From an uncultured Bacteroidales bacterium (GTDB lineage Bacteria > Bacteroidota > Bacteroidia > Bacteroidales > P3), in the NCBI GenBank assembly GCA_900314925.1, contig OMXC01000014.1, forward strand, positions 1 through 64,000: DNA of 64,000 nucleotides, written 5' to 3'. A program made the translations under genes and the position numbers. The notes below the pieces were generated by a model. That model saw only the letters and a program-made list of their open reading frames with translations. It had not been told where the DNA came from and did no database searches. Shown here piece by piece: positions 1 to 7,720 of the stretch (its first letter is position 1; each line of letters begins with the position of its first letter).

Positions 1-1
1 G

Positions 2-337
2 TACGTCAAGGCGCGCTGCCGTTTTGCGCGCGACGAGTGGACGCCGTGGGCTGGGCCGTTCAGCTTCAGCATGTCGGAGATAGGCATCGAGGATGGGCCA
101 GCCACGGTGGAGTTCAGCGTGACGCCTAACCCGGCGCATGGCAACGCTATTGTGCGCTGCGAGGCGGGGCTGCAGACGGTGGAGTTGCTCGGGGTGAAGG
201 GCGATGTGTTGCAGCGCCGCGAGGAGGCGGGGTCGGAGGCTTGTGTGCTCGACCTCACAGGCCTTGCCAAGGGCATATACGTGGTGCGCATAGCCACGCC
301 GCAGGGCACCGCCGCGCAGAAGCTGGTGGTGGATTGA
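2..337 (+). CDS. T9SS-secreted protein, C-terminal fragment
   Basis: The frame is open from the window edge, so this is the 3' end of a longer gene of unknown main function. The last 75 or so residues form a type A sorting domain: a PNP motif near the start of the domain, a hydrophobic strand pattern, an LTGLAKGIYVVRI-type strand and a short basic tail ending KLVVD. In Bacteroidota this domain directs a protein through the type IX secretion system, where it is cleaved as the cargo is anchored or released. The piece before it (WTPWAGPFSFSM) resembles the last strand of a beta-sandwich domain. PorQ, encoded near 56.3 kb, belongs to the same export route. The fragment cannot tell us what the upstream domain does. 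Confidence 0.8.
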   Translation, partial: YVKARCRFARDEWTPWAGPFSFSMSEIGIEDGPATVEFSVTPNPAHGNAIVRCEAGLQTVELLGVKGDVLQRREEAGSEACVLDLTGLAKGIYVVRIATPQGTAAQKLVVD

Positions 338-353
338 CGACGGAAAAAAATAT

Positions 354-384
354 TTTGCAGATACGGGAAAAATGTGTATCTTTG
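354..384 (+). promoter_or_regulatory. Bacteroidota promoter of kdd
   Basis: TTTG at 354-357 and TATCTTTG at 377-384 are 19 bases apart, the spacing of the Bacteroidota housekeeping sigma promoter. The predicted transcript gives a leader of about 60 nt before kdd. Confidence 0.8.
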
Positions 385-450
385 TAGTCTTCAATTCCGT
401 CAAGGAAGGGTAAAAATAATTAATAACCAAAAAGATAAACAACAAGTATT

Positions 451-1524
451 ATGCAGAAAAAAGGCAACAAGTACGGTACCCACCGCGTCATCGAGCCCAA
501 AGGTGTGCTGCCCCAGCCCGCCAACAAGCTTGACAACAACATGGACGAAATCTACGACAACGAGATCCTCATCGACGTCCAGACCCTGAACATCGACTCC
601 GCCAGCTTCACGGACATCCACAACTACGCCAAGCAGCAGGCCGGCGAAGGCGCCAGCCAGGAGAAGATCATGGAAGAGGTGAAGAAGGAGATGCTCCTCA
701 ACGTGGAGCTCCAGGGCAAGCACCGCAACCGTCGCACCGGCTCGGGCGGCATGCTCCTCGGCAAGGTGGAGAAGATCGGCGACGCCCTGAAGGGCAAGAT
801 AGACCTCAAGGAAGGCGACCGCATCGCCACACTCGTCAGCCTCTCGCTGACCCCGCTGCGCATCGACGAGATCCTGGAGATCCGTCCCGATGTGGACCAG
901 GTGGACATCAAGGGCAAGGCCATCCTCTTCGAGAGCGGCATCTACGCCAAGATTCCGACCGACATGCCTGAGAAGCTCGCCCTGAGCGCCCTCGATGTGG
1001 CCGGCGCTCCCGCCCAGACCGCCAAGTTGTGCCAGTACGGCCAGACCGTCGTCATCCTCGGCGCCGGCGGCAAGAGCGGCATGCTCTGTGCCTACGAGGC
1101 CAAGAAGCGCGTCGGCGTCACCGGCTGCGTCATCGGCATCGCCAACAGCCCCAAGAGCACCCAGCGCATCAAGGACCTCGGCTTCTGCGACATCGTGGAG
1201 TCTGCCGCCGGCATGACCCCCGTCCAGGTCTATGAGCTTATCGAGCGCCTCACCAATGGCAAGATGGCCGACGTCACCATCAACTGCGTCAATGTGCCCG
1301 ACCAGGAGATGACCGCTGTGCTCTGCACCAAGGACGACGGTATCGTGTACTTCTTCAGCATGGCTACCAGCTTCACCAAGGCCAGCCTCGGTGCCGAGGG
1401 CATCGGTGCCGACGTGAACATGATCATGGGCAACGGCTACACCAAAGGCCACGCCGAGTTCACCCTGCAGGAGCTCCGCGAGTGCCCGAAGCTGCGCAAG
1501 ATCTTCGAAGAACTCTATGCCTAA
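451..1524 (+). CDS. kdd: L-erythro-3,5-diaminohexanoate dehydrogenase
   Basis: This enzyme oxidatively deaminates L-erythro-3,5-diaminohexanoate to 5-amino-3-oxohexanoate with NAD(P)+. It is the step after lysine 2,3-aminomutase and beta-lysine 5,6-aminomutase in anaerobic lysine fermentation. The 357-residue length fits the family, and the N-terminus (KYGTHRVIEPKGVLPQ) is its hallmark. A Rossmann nucleotide-binding motif, VVILGAGGKSGM, lies near residues 200-211. The gene stands alone, with its own promoter and a strong terminator, so it is not in a kam operon here. The matching aminomutase, kamA, lies at about 55 kb on the same strand. The other pathway genes (kamDE, kce, kal) are not in the window. 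Identity is fairly certain from sequence character. Confidence 0.9.
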   Translation: MQKKGNKYGTHRVIEPKGVLPQPANKLDNNMDEIYDNEILIDVQTLNIDSASFTDIHNYAKQQAGEGASQEKIMEEVKKEMLLNVELQGKHRNRRTGSGGMLLGKVEKIGDALKGKIDLKEGDRIATLVSLSLTPLRIDEILEIRPDVDQVDIKGKAILFESGIYAKIPTDMPEKLALSALDVAGAPAQTAKLCQYGQTVVILGAGGKSGMLCAYEAKKRVGVTGCVIGIANSPKSTQRIKDLGFCDIVESAAGMTPVQVYELIERLTNGKMADVTINCVNVPDQEMTAVLCTKDDGIVYFFSMATSFTKASLGAEGIGADVNMIMGNGYTKGHAEFTLQELRECPKLRKIFEELYA

Positions 1525-1543
1525 CCGCTAACGCAGCATACAG

Positions 1544-1578
1544 CAAAAGGGGCGCTTCGACGAAGCGCCCCCTTTTCT
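1544..1578 (+). terminator. Intrinsic terminator of kdd
   Basis: A GC-rich hairpin (GGGGCGCTTCG / CGAAGCGCCCC) flanked by A4 and T4 starts 20 bases after the kdd stop. It could also work on the opposite strand. Confidence 0.8.
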
Positions 1579-1596
1579 TATGGGCACGGCAAAAGA

Positions 1597-1626
1597 AAAG
1601 CCCCTCGCTTCCGCGAGGGGCTTTTT
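1597..1626 (-). terminator. Intrinsic terminator of the exb operon
   Basis: The hairpin AAGCCCCTCGC / GCGAGGGGCTT has A-rich sequence on one side and T5 on the other. It lies just beyond the 3' end of the minus-strand ExbD gene and is likely bidirectional. Confidence 0.75.
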
Positions 1627-1643
1627 GCTTTTAGGCGTCGCCC

Positions 1644-2120
1644 TTAGTTGCTCTTACGGTTGCCTTTGCTGGCATTGTAGAAGATCTTGAGGGCACCGGC
1701 CTGGCGCAGCTCCTGCTTGATGTCCGAGATCATGCCCATGCGCACCTGCTTGTCGGCCTTGATGGCGGTGGTCAGGAACGGACGGTCGGCTTCGGGACGG
1801 GCAGAACGCTCCAGCTCGCAGAAGGTGATGATGTCGGAGACTTCCGATATCTGGTCGTTGAGCTGTATACGGGGTTCGGTACCGTATTTGCGCTGCTGGT
1901 CGGCCAAAGGCACACCCACGTTGATATAGCTGACGAGGCTCTTCTTCTCAAGCTTGGTTACTTCGCTGCCCTGCGGCGGGATGATCTTCACGTAGAGTGA
2001 ACTCTCGCGCATGGTGGTGATGACCATGAAGAAGAACAGCAGCATGAAGATAATGTCACTCATGGAGCCCATGTTGAGCTCAGGTGTGGATTTTGCTTTC
2101 TTTCCTGTAAAACGTGCCAT
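1644..2120 (-). CDS. ExbD/TolR-type proton channel subunit
   Basis: A 158-residue protein with a short cytoplasmic N-terminus, one membrane segment near residues 21-38 (DIIFMLLFFFMVITTM) and a periplasmic C-terminal domain, the ExbD/TolR layout. The Asp that begins the membrane helix (SMSDIIFM) is the expected proton-carrying residue. With ExbB it would convert proton motive force into work on TonB-like or related transducers. It is the last gene of a four-gene operon (ExbB, a small membrane protein, ExbD, ExbD). Its start codon shares a base with the stop of the upstream ExbD gene, suggesting translational coupling. Two adjacent ExbD paralogues are common in Bacteroidota. Confidence 0.88.
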   Translation of the reverse strand: MARFTGKKAKSTPELNMGSMSDIIFMLLFFFMVITTMRESSLYVKIIPPQGSEVTKLEKKSLVSYINVGVPLADQQRKYGTEPRIQLNDQISEVSDIITFCELERSARPEADRPFLTTAIKADKQVRMGMISDIKQELRQAGALKIFYNASKGNRKSN

Positions 2121-2689
2121 TATTTCCCTCCTATCTTTGTGGGTTCTGCCTCAGAGATGGCCACGGGGATGGCCTGCTCTATGGCTTCGCGCTGTTGTTC
2201 GGTGATGTCGGCAAACTTCTTGCCGAAATGAGCTGTCGATAGGTCGTCGCGCATCTCTTTGATGGCTGCCGTCAACTCGTTCTGCACCTGTAGGTACATG
2301 TCGTAGGACGTGCCGCGGTCGTTGCGCAGCGAGATGACGCCCTTGGAGACGTCCACCGTTCCCAGCAGGGGTATCTCGGTGGCCACCTTTTCGGGCAGGT
2401 TGGGGAGGTTGTTGGGGTTGCCGAGGAATTCCTTGGCACGGTCCTTCAAGTCCTCAATGCGGCCATACTCGTTGTTGTAGAGCAACCGGTCGTCCTTGTT
2501 GACCAGCACTACGAAGATATTGCGCTCACGAACATCGGGGGCTTCCGCATCCTCCGGCAGGGGAGGGGGAAGCTTACGGGCTATACCCATATCTGTGTTG
2601 ATGTTGGAGACCATCAGGAAGAAGGCCAGCAACAGGAACGAGATATCGGACATTGAGCCAGTGTTGAGTCCGGGAGTCTTTCTTGCCAT
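2120..2689 (-). CDS. ExbD/TolR-type proton channel subunit, longer paralogue
   Basis: This 189-residue protein has one N-terminal membrane segment near residues 16-34 (SDISFLLLAFFLMVSNI). It starts with the same SMSD signature as the downstream paralogue, followed by a periplasmic domain. The extra length is a C-terminal extension ending EAEPTKIGGK. The sequence after the helix (ARKLPPPLPEDAEAPDVRERNIFVVLVNKDD) is typical of the larger Bacteroidota ExbD proteins. The start is the ATG at 2689, seven bases downstream of the stop of the small membrane protein. It likely forms one pentamer-pore complex with the other subunits of the operon. Confidence 0.88.
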   Translation of the reverse strand: MARKTPGLNTGSMSDISFLLLAFFLMVSNINTDMGIARKLPPPLPEDAEAPDVRERNIFVVLVNKDDRLLYNNEYGRIEDLKDRAKEFLGNPNNLPNLPEKVATEIPLLGTVDVSKGVISLRNDRGTSYDMYLQVQNELTAAIKEMRDDLSTAHFGKKFADITEQQREAIEQAIPVAISEAEPTKIGGK

Positions 2690-2695
2690 AGTGTG

Positions 2696-3166
2696 TTACT
2701 TTTTAAAAGATTTGGCAATGGCGGTGTAGATGATGGAGACTGCGGCGGCAATGACCAGGATGTACACCATGTAGCAGGCGGCTCCAATGAGCTTGGAGGT
2801 GCCTTCAGAGATGTCGAATTTCTCCATGACAGCGGGGCTTACGTCGGTGCCGCTGGAAAGGACATAGCTAAGCACGCAGACCACCACGACGGCGGCAACG
2901 ATGCCGAGGAATCTCTTCCAGTAGCCTTTGTCCTCGCTGAATTTCTTGCCAAGACCGACGCATACAAACACCAGAATGGCGATGATGGAGACGGCGATGA
3001 GGCAGAGGAGGATATAGAAGGTGGCGTCGAAGAGGCCGTTGGCCTGCACGGCCGAGAGCTCTTTGACATCACCGTTCTTCATGGCGAAGACGATGCTCAG
3101 CACGGTGCAGATGCCCGCGATGATCAATCCCGCCCAGGTGATGAGTTTTCTTGTTGATTCTTTCAT
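2696..3166 (-). CDS. Small membrane protein of the exb operon
   Basis: A 156-residue protein with about four predicted membrane segments: near residues 10-28, 47-72, 84-106 and 126-150. I see no catalytic motif. It sits between ExbB and the two ExbD genes, an arrangement often seen in Bacteroidota, where such proteins remain uncharacterised. Operon position suggests a role in assembling or modulating the proton channel, but this is inference from context only. The polar loop between segments 3 and 4 contains a short acidic stretch (EKFDISEGTSK). Confidence 0.7.
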   Translation of the reverse strand: MKESTRKLITWAGLIIAGICTVLSIVFAMKNGDVKELSAVQANGLFDATFYILLCLIAVSIIAILVFVCVGLGKKFSEDKGYWKRFLGIVAAVVVVCVLSYVLSSGTDVSPAVMEKFDISEGTSKLIGAACYMVYILVIAAAVSIIYTAIAKSFKK

Positions 3167-3224
3167 AATGGTTGTTCTTTTTTAGGTTTAGTACTTATTA
3201 TTTACCGTCCAAAAGAGTAGACCA

Positions 3225-4055
3225 TTATTTGTGGTACTTCACGAGGATATCCATGAAGCTGATGCTGCCGTCTTCCATCTGGTCGACGAGGCTCTCGATT
3301 TTGGTGAGGATGTAGTTGTAGAATATCTGAAGGATGATAGCGGTGATGAGACCGAAGATGGTCGTCAACAGAGCAACCTTCATACCACCAGCCACAACGG
3401 TCGGGCTGATATCACCGGCGGTCTCGATGTCATCGAAGGCCTGGACCATACCGACGACGGTGCCGAGGAAACCGAAGGAAGGAGCAAGGGCGATGAACAG
3501 ACCAATCCAGGTCATGTTGTTCTCGAGGCGGGCCATCTGCACGCCACCGTAGCTGGTGACGGCTTTCTCGACGTTGTCGAGACCCTGGTCGATACGGTCG
3601 AGACCCTGCACGAAGATGCTGGCCACGGGGCCGCGAGTGTTGGCGCAAAGCTCACGGGCACCTTTCCAGTCACCTTTCTTGGCGTTCTCCTCAATGCCTT
3701 CGAGGAGCTTCTTGACGTTGGTGGTAGCCATGTTCAGGTAGAGGATGCGCTCGATGATGAGAGCCATACCGAAGATAAGGCAGAGGAGCACGGGGGTCAT
3801 CCAGCCGGCACCACCCTGAATGTACTTCTCTTTCAGCATCTGGTGGAACGACTTGGTGTCGTCGGCAGGAGCGGCGGCAACGGTCTCTTCCTCGGCAGCG
3901 GGTTCGGCTACGGCGGCGTCGGCAGCGGGAGCCTCATCGTTGGCGGCTACTTGTTCGGTTCCTTCAGCGGGGGTGGCATCCTGGGCCATCACATTGTTGA
4001 AGTTGGCAAATGTCAACAGTCCTACTATTGACATCAAGGCAAATACTTTTTTCAT
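3225..4055 (-). CDS. MotA/TolQ/ExbB proton channel protein
   Basis: ExbB-type subunit of a proton-driven motor in the inner membrane. The 276-residue protein starts with a cleavable signal peptide (about residues 1-24, ending NVMAQ). An Ala/Glu/Pro-rich linker of about 50 residues follows, then the channel domain. Membrane helices lie near 100-122, 184-207 and 225-250. The motif PSFGFLGTVVGMVQAF is diagnostic of the MotA/TolQ/ExbB family. The acidic linker after the signal peptide is a feature of the Bacteroidota type. It is the first gene of the operon and has a recognisable promoter upstream. Confidence 0.9.
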   Translation of the reverse strand: MKKVFALMSIVGLLTFANFNNVMAQDATPAEGTEQVAANDEAPAADAAVAEPAAEEETVAAAPADDTKSFHQMLKEKYIQGGAGWMTPVLLCLIFGMALIIERILYLNMATTNVKKLLEGIEENAKKGDWKGARELCANTRGPVASIFVQGLDRIDQGLDNVEKAVTSYGGVQMARLENNMTWIGLFIALAPSFGFLGTVVGMVQAFDDIETAGDISPTVVAGGMKVALLTTIFGLITAIILQIFYNYILTKIESLVDQMEDGSISFMDILVKYHK

Positions 4056-4118
4056 GATGTTGTTAGTGTGTTGATTATTAATTTAATGTTATTACTCTTC
4101 TATTATTGTTTCAGAATG

Positions 4119-4150
4119 CAAATATACACATTTTTTCTAATACGGCCAAA
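4119..4150 (-). promoter_or_regulatory. Promoter of the ExbB/ExbD operon
   Basis: On the minus strand TTTG (4150-4147) and TATATTTG (4126-4119) are separated by 20 bases, matching the Bacteroidota promoter. The leader before the ATG at 4055 is about 55 nt. Confidence 0.75.
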
Positions 4151-4154
4151 AAAA

Positions 4155-5138
4155 TCATTTTTTTCTGCCGTTTAGTGTGTCCATAAGCTCTCGGAATGGG
4201 GTCTTGAGTGTCTCGTCGGCATGGATGTCGTCAAGACTTTTTTTCGCCAGGGCAAACTCGTCGGCAATGCTTCTCTCCACTTTCTCTCGCAGGCCGATGG
4301 TGTTGTATATCTCCATCACACGGCACACTTTCTCTTCTTCGTCCATGTTGTCTTTGGAGGAGAATAGTTGTGAGAGCTCTTTTTGCTGGCCCTGCGACGA
4401 CACAGTCAGGGCGAGGAGGGGCAGGTAGGACTTCTTGTTGTCGCGGATGTCCTGGCCGGTTTTCTTGCCGAAAACAGCACTGTCGCCATAGCCGTCGAGG
4501 AGGTCGTCCTGCAGCTGGAATGCAAGGCCGAGGTGTATTCCGAAGGCATATAGCTTTTCCACCTCTTTTTCCGGAGCTCCGGCATACAGGGCGCCAATCT
4601 TGAGCGCTCCTGCAAGGAGTACGGCGGTTTTCTGGCGTATCATCTCCATATATTCGGTAATGGAGACCGACTCCAGCGCCATGGTTTCGAAGTTCATGTC
4701 TTTTTGCTGACCTTCGCATACTTCTATGGCTGTCTCGTTGAAGCATTGCAGTATCTCCTGCAGCCGTGGTGTCGGTTGCCGCAGGAAGTAGCGCCATGCG
4801 AGGGCGAACATGGTGTCGCCACTCAATATTGCGGCGTTGTCGCCCCACTTGGTGTATACGGTGGGTTGCCCTCGCCGCAGGGGCGAGCGGTCCATCAAGT
4901 CGTCGTGTAGCAGGGTGAAGTTGTGGAATGTCTCAATGCCGAGTGCCGCCCCTCTTACCAGGCTTGGTGTGCCTCCAAAGAGGGCGTTGGCGGCCAGCAG
5001 CAGGGTAGGACGTATGCGTTTGCCGCCAAGCCTCAGGGTGTAGTCTATGGGTTCATAGAGCTCATGCGGCTCGGCGATAAATTGTTCGTTGGCGAAGATG
5101 TCCTCAACTTCCCTGAGATAGTGTTTCAGGTCGTTCAT
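4155..5138 (-). CDS. Polyprenyl (isoprenyl) diphosphate synthase
   Basis: Condenses isopentenyl diphosphate onto allylic diphosphates to make short or medium isoprenyl chains. Both Asp-rich motifs are visible: DDLMD near residues 79-83 and DDLLD in the second half. GGKRIRP precedes the first motif. The ATG at 5138 (MNDLKHYL) is preferred over one 42 bases upstream, because the earlier start would overlap the next gene and add a hydrophilic extension not typical of the family. That gives 327 residues, normal for this class. The upstream TPR gene ends just 12 bases away, so the two are probably co-transcribed. Chain length (geranyl, farnesyl or longer) cannot be set from sequence alone. Confidence 0.9.
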   Translation of the reverse strand: MNDLKHYLREVEDIFANEQFIAEPHELYEPIDYTLRLGGKRIRPTLLLAANALFGGTPSLVRGAALGIETFHNFTLLHDDLMDRSPLRRGQPTVYTKWGDNAAILSGDTMFALAWRYFLRQPTPRLQEILQCFNETAIEVCEGQQKDMNFETMALESVSITEYMEMIRQKTAVLLAGALKIGALYAGAPEKEVEKLYAFGIHLGLAFQLQDDLLDGYGDSAVFGKKTGQDIRDNKKSYLPLLALTVSSQGQQKELSQLFSSKDNMDEEEKVCRVMEIYNTIGLREKVERSIADEFALAKKSLDDIHADETLKTPFRELMDTLNGRKK

Positions 5139-5149
5139 ATTTAAATATG

Positions 5150-6256
5150 TTAGTAGGTTATCCCGTTTTTTGTACACCACGCTTGCGCCTGTGCATTGCC
5201 GAGTTTGGCGGCGCGGCGGTAGTTGTTGCGTTCTTTTGTCGGTTGCTTCTGCCTCCCATATAGTTCAGCTATGCGGCAGTAGGTCTCTGAGTCGTTCTTG
5301 TCAATCTCCACGGCTTTCTGGTAGTTGCGTATGGCTTTGCCGAAGTCGTCCATCTCGGCATACGTGCGTCCTATCAGCCGGTAGCCTTCTGTCAGGCGGG
5401 GCGCAAAGTGGATGGCCTTGCGGTATTGTTCTATGGCGTTGCTGTACTCCGCCCTGGCGAAGTAAATGTCTCCCATGCGGTTGTAGGCGTTGATGTAGCA
5501 TGAATCGAAGCCCGTGACGGTCTTCAGGCACTCTATTGCTTTGGTGTTGTCGCCTTTGAGCATGTATGCCCAACCGAGGCAGTAGTATAGCTTCACGGAG
5601 GTGCGGTTCTCCTTAAGGCCTTTGCGCAGTATGTTTATTGCGTTGTCGTAGTTGTTGTGGTAGCAGTAGATAGTGCCTATGTTGAAGTGGGCGTCAACGT
5701 TGTCTTGGTCATGTTTGAGGGCCTCGCGGAAGGCGTTGAGTGCTTCTATGTCGTTGCCTTTGTGGAAGAGTATCACCCCGGTGACGTTATGCGCACGTGC
5801 AGACTTTGGGGCAGCCTTGGTGGCTTTGTGGGCCCATGTTAAGGCGTTGGTGTAGTTCTTTTCTTCGCAGTAAACCAGTGCCAGGGTGCTCATGGCCGAG
5901 GCCAGCGTCTCGGCATCGTCATCCCCGGCGGCTTCGATGGCTTTCTCGGCGGAGCGCTTGGCTTCGGCCCAGTCTTTAAGCTCGGCGTGGCATTCGGCCA
6001 GATGCGCCATCGCCACAGCTCCGCTGTCGGCCTGCATAAGCCATTGGCGTGCCTCGGTGTAGTGCTCTTTCTTCATCAGCAGTATGCCGAGCCGTAGGCG
6101 TGCAGCGGCACTGGTGTCGGTAGCCTTGCGGTAGTAGCTTTCTGCCAAGTCGCCAAGGTTTTTGGCTTCTGCTGCAAGGCCTTTGTCAAGCATTCCTTGC
6201 CCCATAGCCCCATAGGCAACGCCGAGAATCATTAGCAATATTGCAATCCTTTTCAT
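5150..6256 (-). CDS. Secreted TPR-repeat protein
   Basis: A 368-residue protein with an N-terminal signal peptide (MKRIAILLMILGVAYGAMGQ) and a series of about nine tetratricopeptide repeats. They are visible as recurring A-x-x-x-Y/F-G patterns such as NIGTIYCYHNNYDNAI, YCLGWAYMLKGDNTKAI and RIAELYGRQKQPTKE. TPR arrays mediate protein-protein contacts, and the signal peptide places this one in the periplasm or at the outer membrane. No catalytic domain is present. It lies upstream of the polyprenyl synthase on the same strand. The partner is unknown. Confidence 0.82.
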   Translation of the reverse strand: MKRIAILLMILGVAYGAMGQGMLDKGLAAEAKNLGDLAESYYRKATDTSAAARLRLGILLMKKEHYTEARQWLMQADSGAVAMAHLAECHAELKDWAEAKRSAEKAIEAAGDDDAETLASAMSTLALVYCEEKNYTNALTWAHKATKAAPKSARAHNVTGVILFHKGNDIEALNAFREALKHDQDNVDAHFNIGTIYCYHNNYDNAINILRKGLKENRTSVKLYYCLGWAYMLKGDNTKAIECLKTVTGFDSCYINAYNRMGDIYFARAEYSNAIEQYRKAIHFAPRLTEGYRLIGRTYAEMDDFGKAIRNYQKAVEIDKNDSETYCRIAELYGRQKQPTKERNNYRRAAKLGNAQAQAWCTKNGITY

Positions 6257-6331
6257 CGCATCAATTAACGTGGATGCCTTTTTTTTATTGTGCAGATGTA
6301 ATATTTGGTTGCTTTTGCCGTTAAATTACAC

Positions 6332-7720
6332 ATGCACAACAATGATAAGTTTCAGTCGCTGCGGCGGCAGTATCCTTCGTTCGAGTATGTGGCCTACCAT
6401 CACGAGGAGACTCCTGAGGGGTTGCGCCTGTGGTTCGACTTCCGCATGGGTGACATAGAGTTCCACCCTACAGCCGTTGTTGAGCGGCGCCCGTTCCTCG
6501 ACTTCGAAGCCGCCATCGACGACATCGTCTTCAATATCGGTATGGTAGAACTGGTGAGCTACTGGAAGTGTGCCTGTCCGCCTGCCGTCAAGGTGCTCTG
6601 CGGCAGCCTCTCCGACAGTCAGATAGCTTTCTGGCGCAAGCTCTACTGGCATGGCCTCGGCGAGTTCTTCTATACAAATGGCATAGATGCGTCCTTCGAT
6701 GATTATATGCACCTAAACGGCTACAAGACGGCAGGAGAACAGCATCAAATACTACCCACTATACCCACTATCCACTATCCACTATCCACTCACTACCTTG
6801 TCCCTATCGGCGGCGGCAAGGACAGCGTGGTCACCCTTGAGCTGCTGCGCAGGGCGGGCAGGTCGGTGCGGCCGCTCATCATGAACCCGCGTGGCGCCAC
6901 CGTGGAGTGTGCTGCCAAGGCAGGTTTCGCTATCGACGATGTGCTTGTCATCCGCCGCACTATCGACCCTGTGCTGCTTGACCTTAATAAGCAGGGGTAC
7001 CTCAACGGCCACACGCCTTTCAGCGCCATGTTGGCTTTCTACACCCATCTGGCCTCCGTCCTCAGCGGCATCCCCAATGTGGCTCTCAGCAACGAGAGCT
7101 CCGCCAACGAACCCACTGTTCTCGTGCGCGACCGAAGTGGAGCGAACGAGAATAAGTGGGACAGCGTCAACCATCAGTACAGCAAGAGCCTCGAGTTTGA
7201 GGACGACTTCCGCGCCTATTCGCCCAGCTTCAACTACTTCTCTTTCCTGCGTCCGCTTACCGAGTTGCAGATAGCCATGCTCTTCAGCCGCTTCACGGCC
7301 TACCACGACGTGTTCCGCTCCTGCAACGTCGGCAGCAAGCAGGACATCTGGTGCGGCCATTGCGCCAAGTGCCTCTTCGCCTACATCATCCTCTCGCCGT
7401 TCATCGCCCCCGAACGCCTCAACGCCATCTTCGGCAAATCTATGCTCGACGATATGTCGTTGCGTACTGAATTCCTGCAGCTCACAGGCCATGCCGAGAC
7501 AAAGCCATTCGAGTGCGTCGGTACCGTCAGCGAGGTCAATGCCGCGCTGTCTATGGCGATAGAGCGCTGGTATCCAGCCTCTCGGCCGGCATTGCTTAAA
7601 GATTTAGCTGTCGGTCCCATACCTCCTGCCGACACGCTCCATTCCGTCGCCGCTATAGGCAACCTCACAGCCGAAGAGCGTCAAATACTACAAGCAGCAT
7701 GTACAGAGAAGACCAACTGA
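6332..7720 (+). CDS. murL: MurL-like UDP-MurNAc-L-Ala-L-Glu epimerase
   Basis: Probable MurL, which epimerises the terminal L-Glu of UDP-MurNAc-L-Ala-L-Glu to D-Glu, working after a MurD2 ligase and bypassing glutamate racemase. Recalled family features are present: a segment with GMVELVSYWK, a GLGEFFYTNGID block, the nucleotide-binding PIGGGKDSVVTLELL near residues 152-166, and a C-terminal CGHCAKC. The ATG at 6332 is used rather than a TTG 27 bases upstream. The next gene is a MurD-type ligase that overlaps this one by 22 bases, which supports the pairing. Two insertions look foreign: an iterated CACTATC tract just before the GGGKDS motif, and a RDRSGANE segment shared with the HD protein near 41.9 kb. 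Confidence 0.72.
   Translation: MHNNDKFQSLRRQYPSFEYVAYHHEETPEGLRLWFDFRMGDIEFHPTAVVERRPFLDFEAAIDDIVFNIGMVELVSYWKCACPPAVKVLCGSLSDSQIAFWRKLYWHGLGEFFYTNGIDASFDDYMHLNGYKTAGEQHQILPTIPTIHYPLSTHYLVPIGGGKDSVVTLELLRRAGRSVRPLIMNPRGATVECAAKAGFAIDDVLVIRRTIDPVLLDLNKQGYLNGHTPFSAMLAFYTHLASVLSGIPNVALSNESSANEPTVLVRDRSGANENKWDSVNHQYSKSLEFEDDFRAYSPSFNYFSFLRPLTELQIAMLFSRFTAYHDVFRSCNVGSKQDIWCGHCAKCLFAYIILSPFIAPERLNAIFGKSMLDDMSLRTEFLQLTGHAETKPFECVGTVSEVNAALSMAIERWYPASRPALLKDLAVGPIPPADTLHSVAAIGNLTAEERQILQAACTEKTN

Noticed and set aside
400..1452. 350-codon open frame opposite kdd
   Set aside because: The composition is typical of antisense shadow frames (His, Asp, Val, Gly rich), and kdd on the other strand has a promoter, motifs and terminator.
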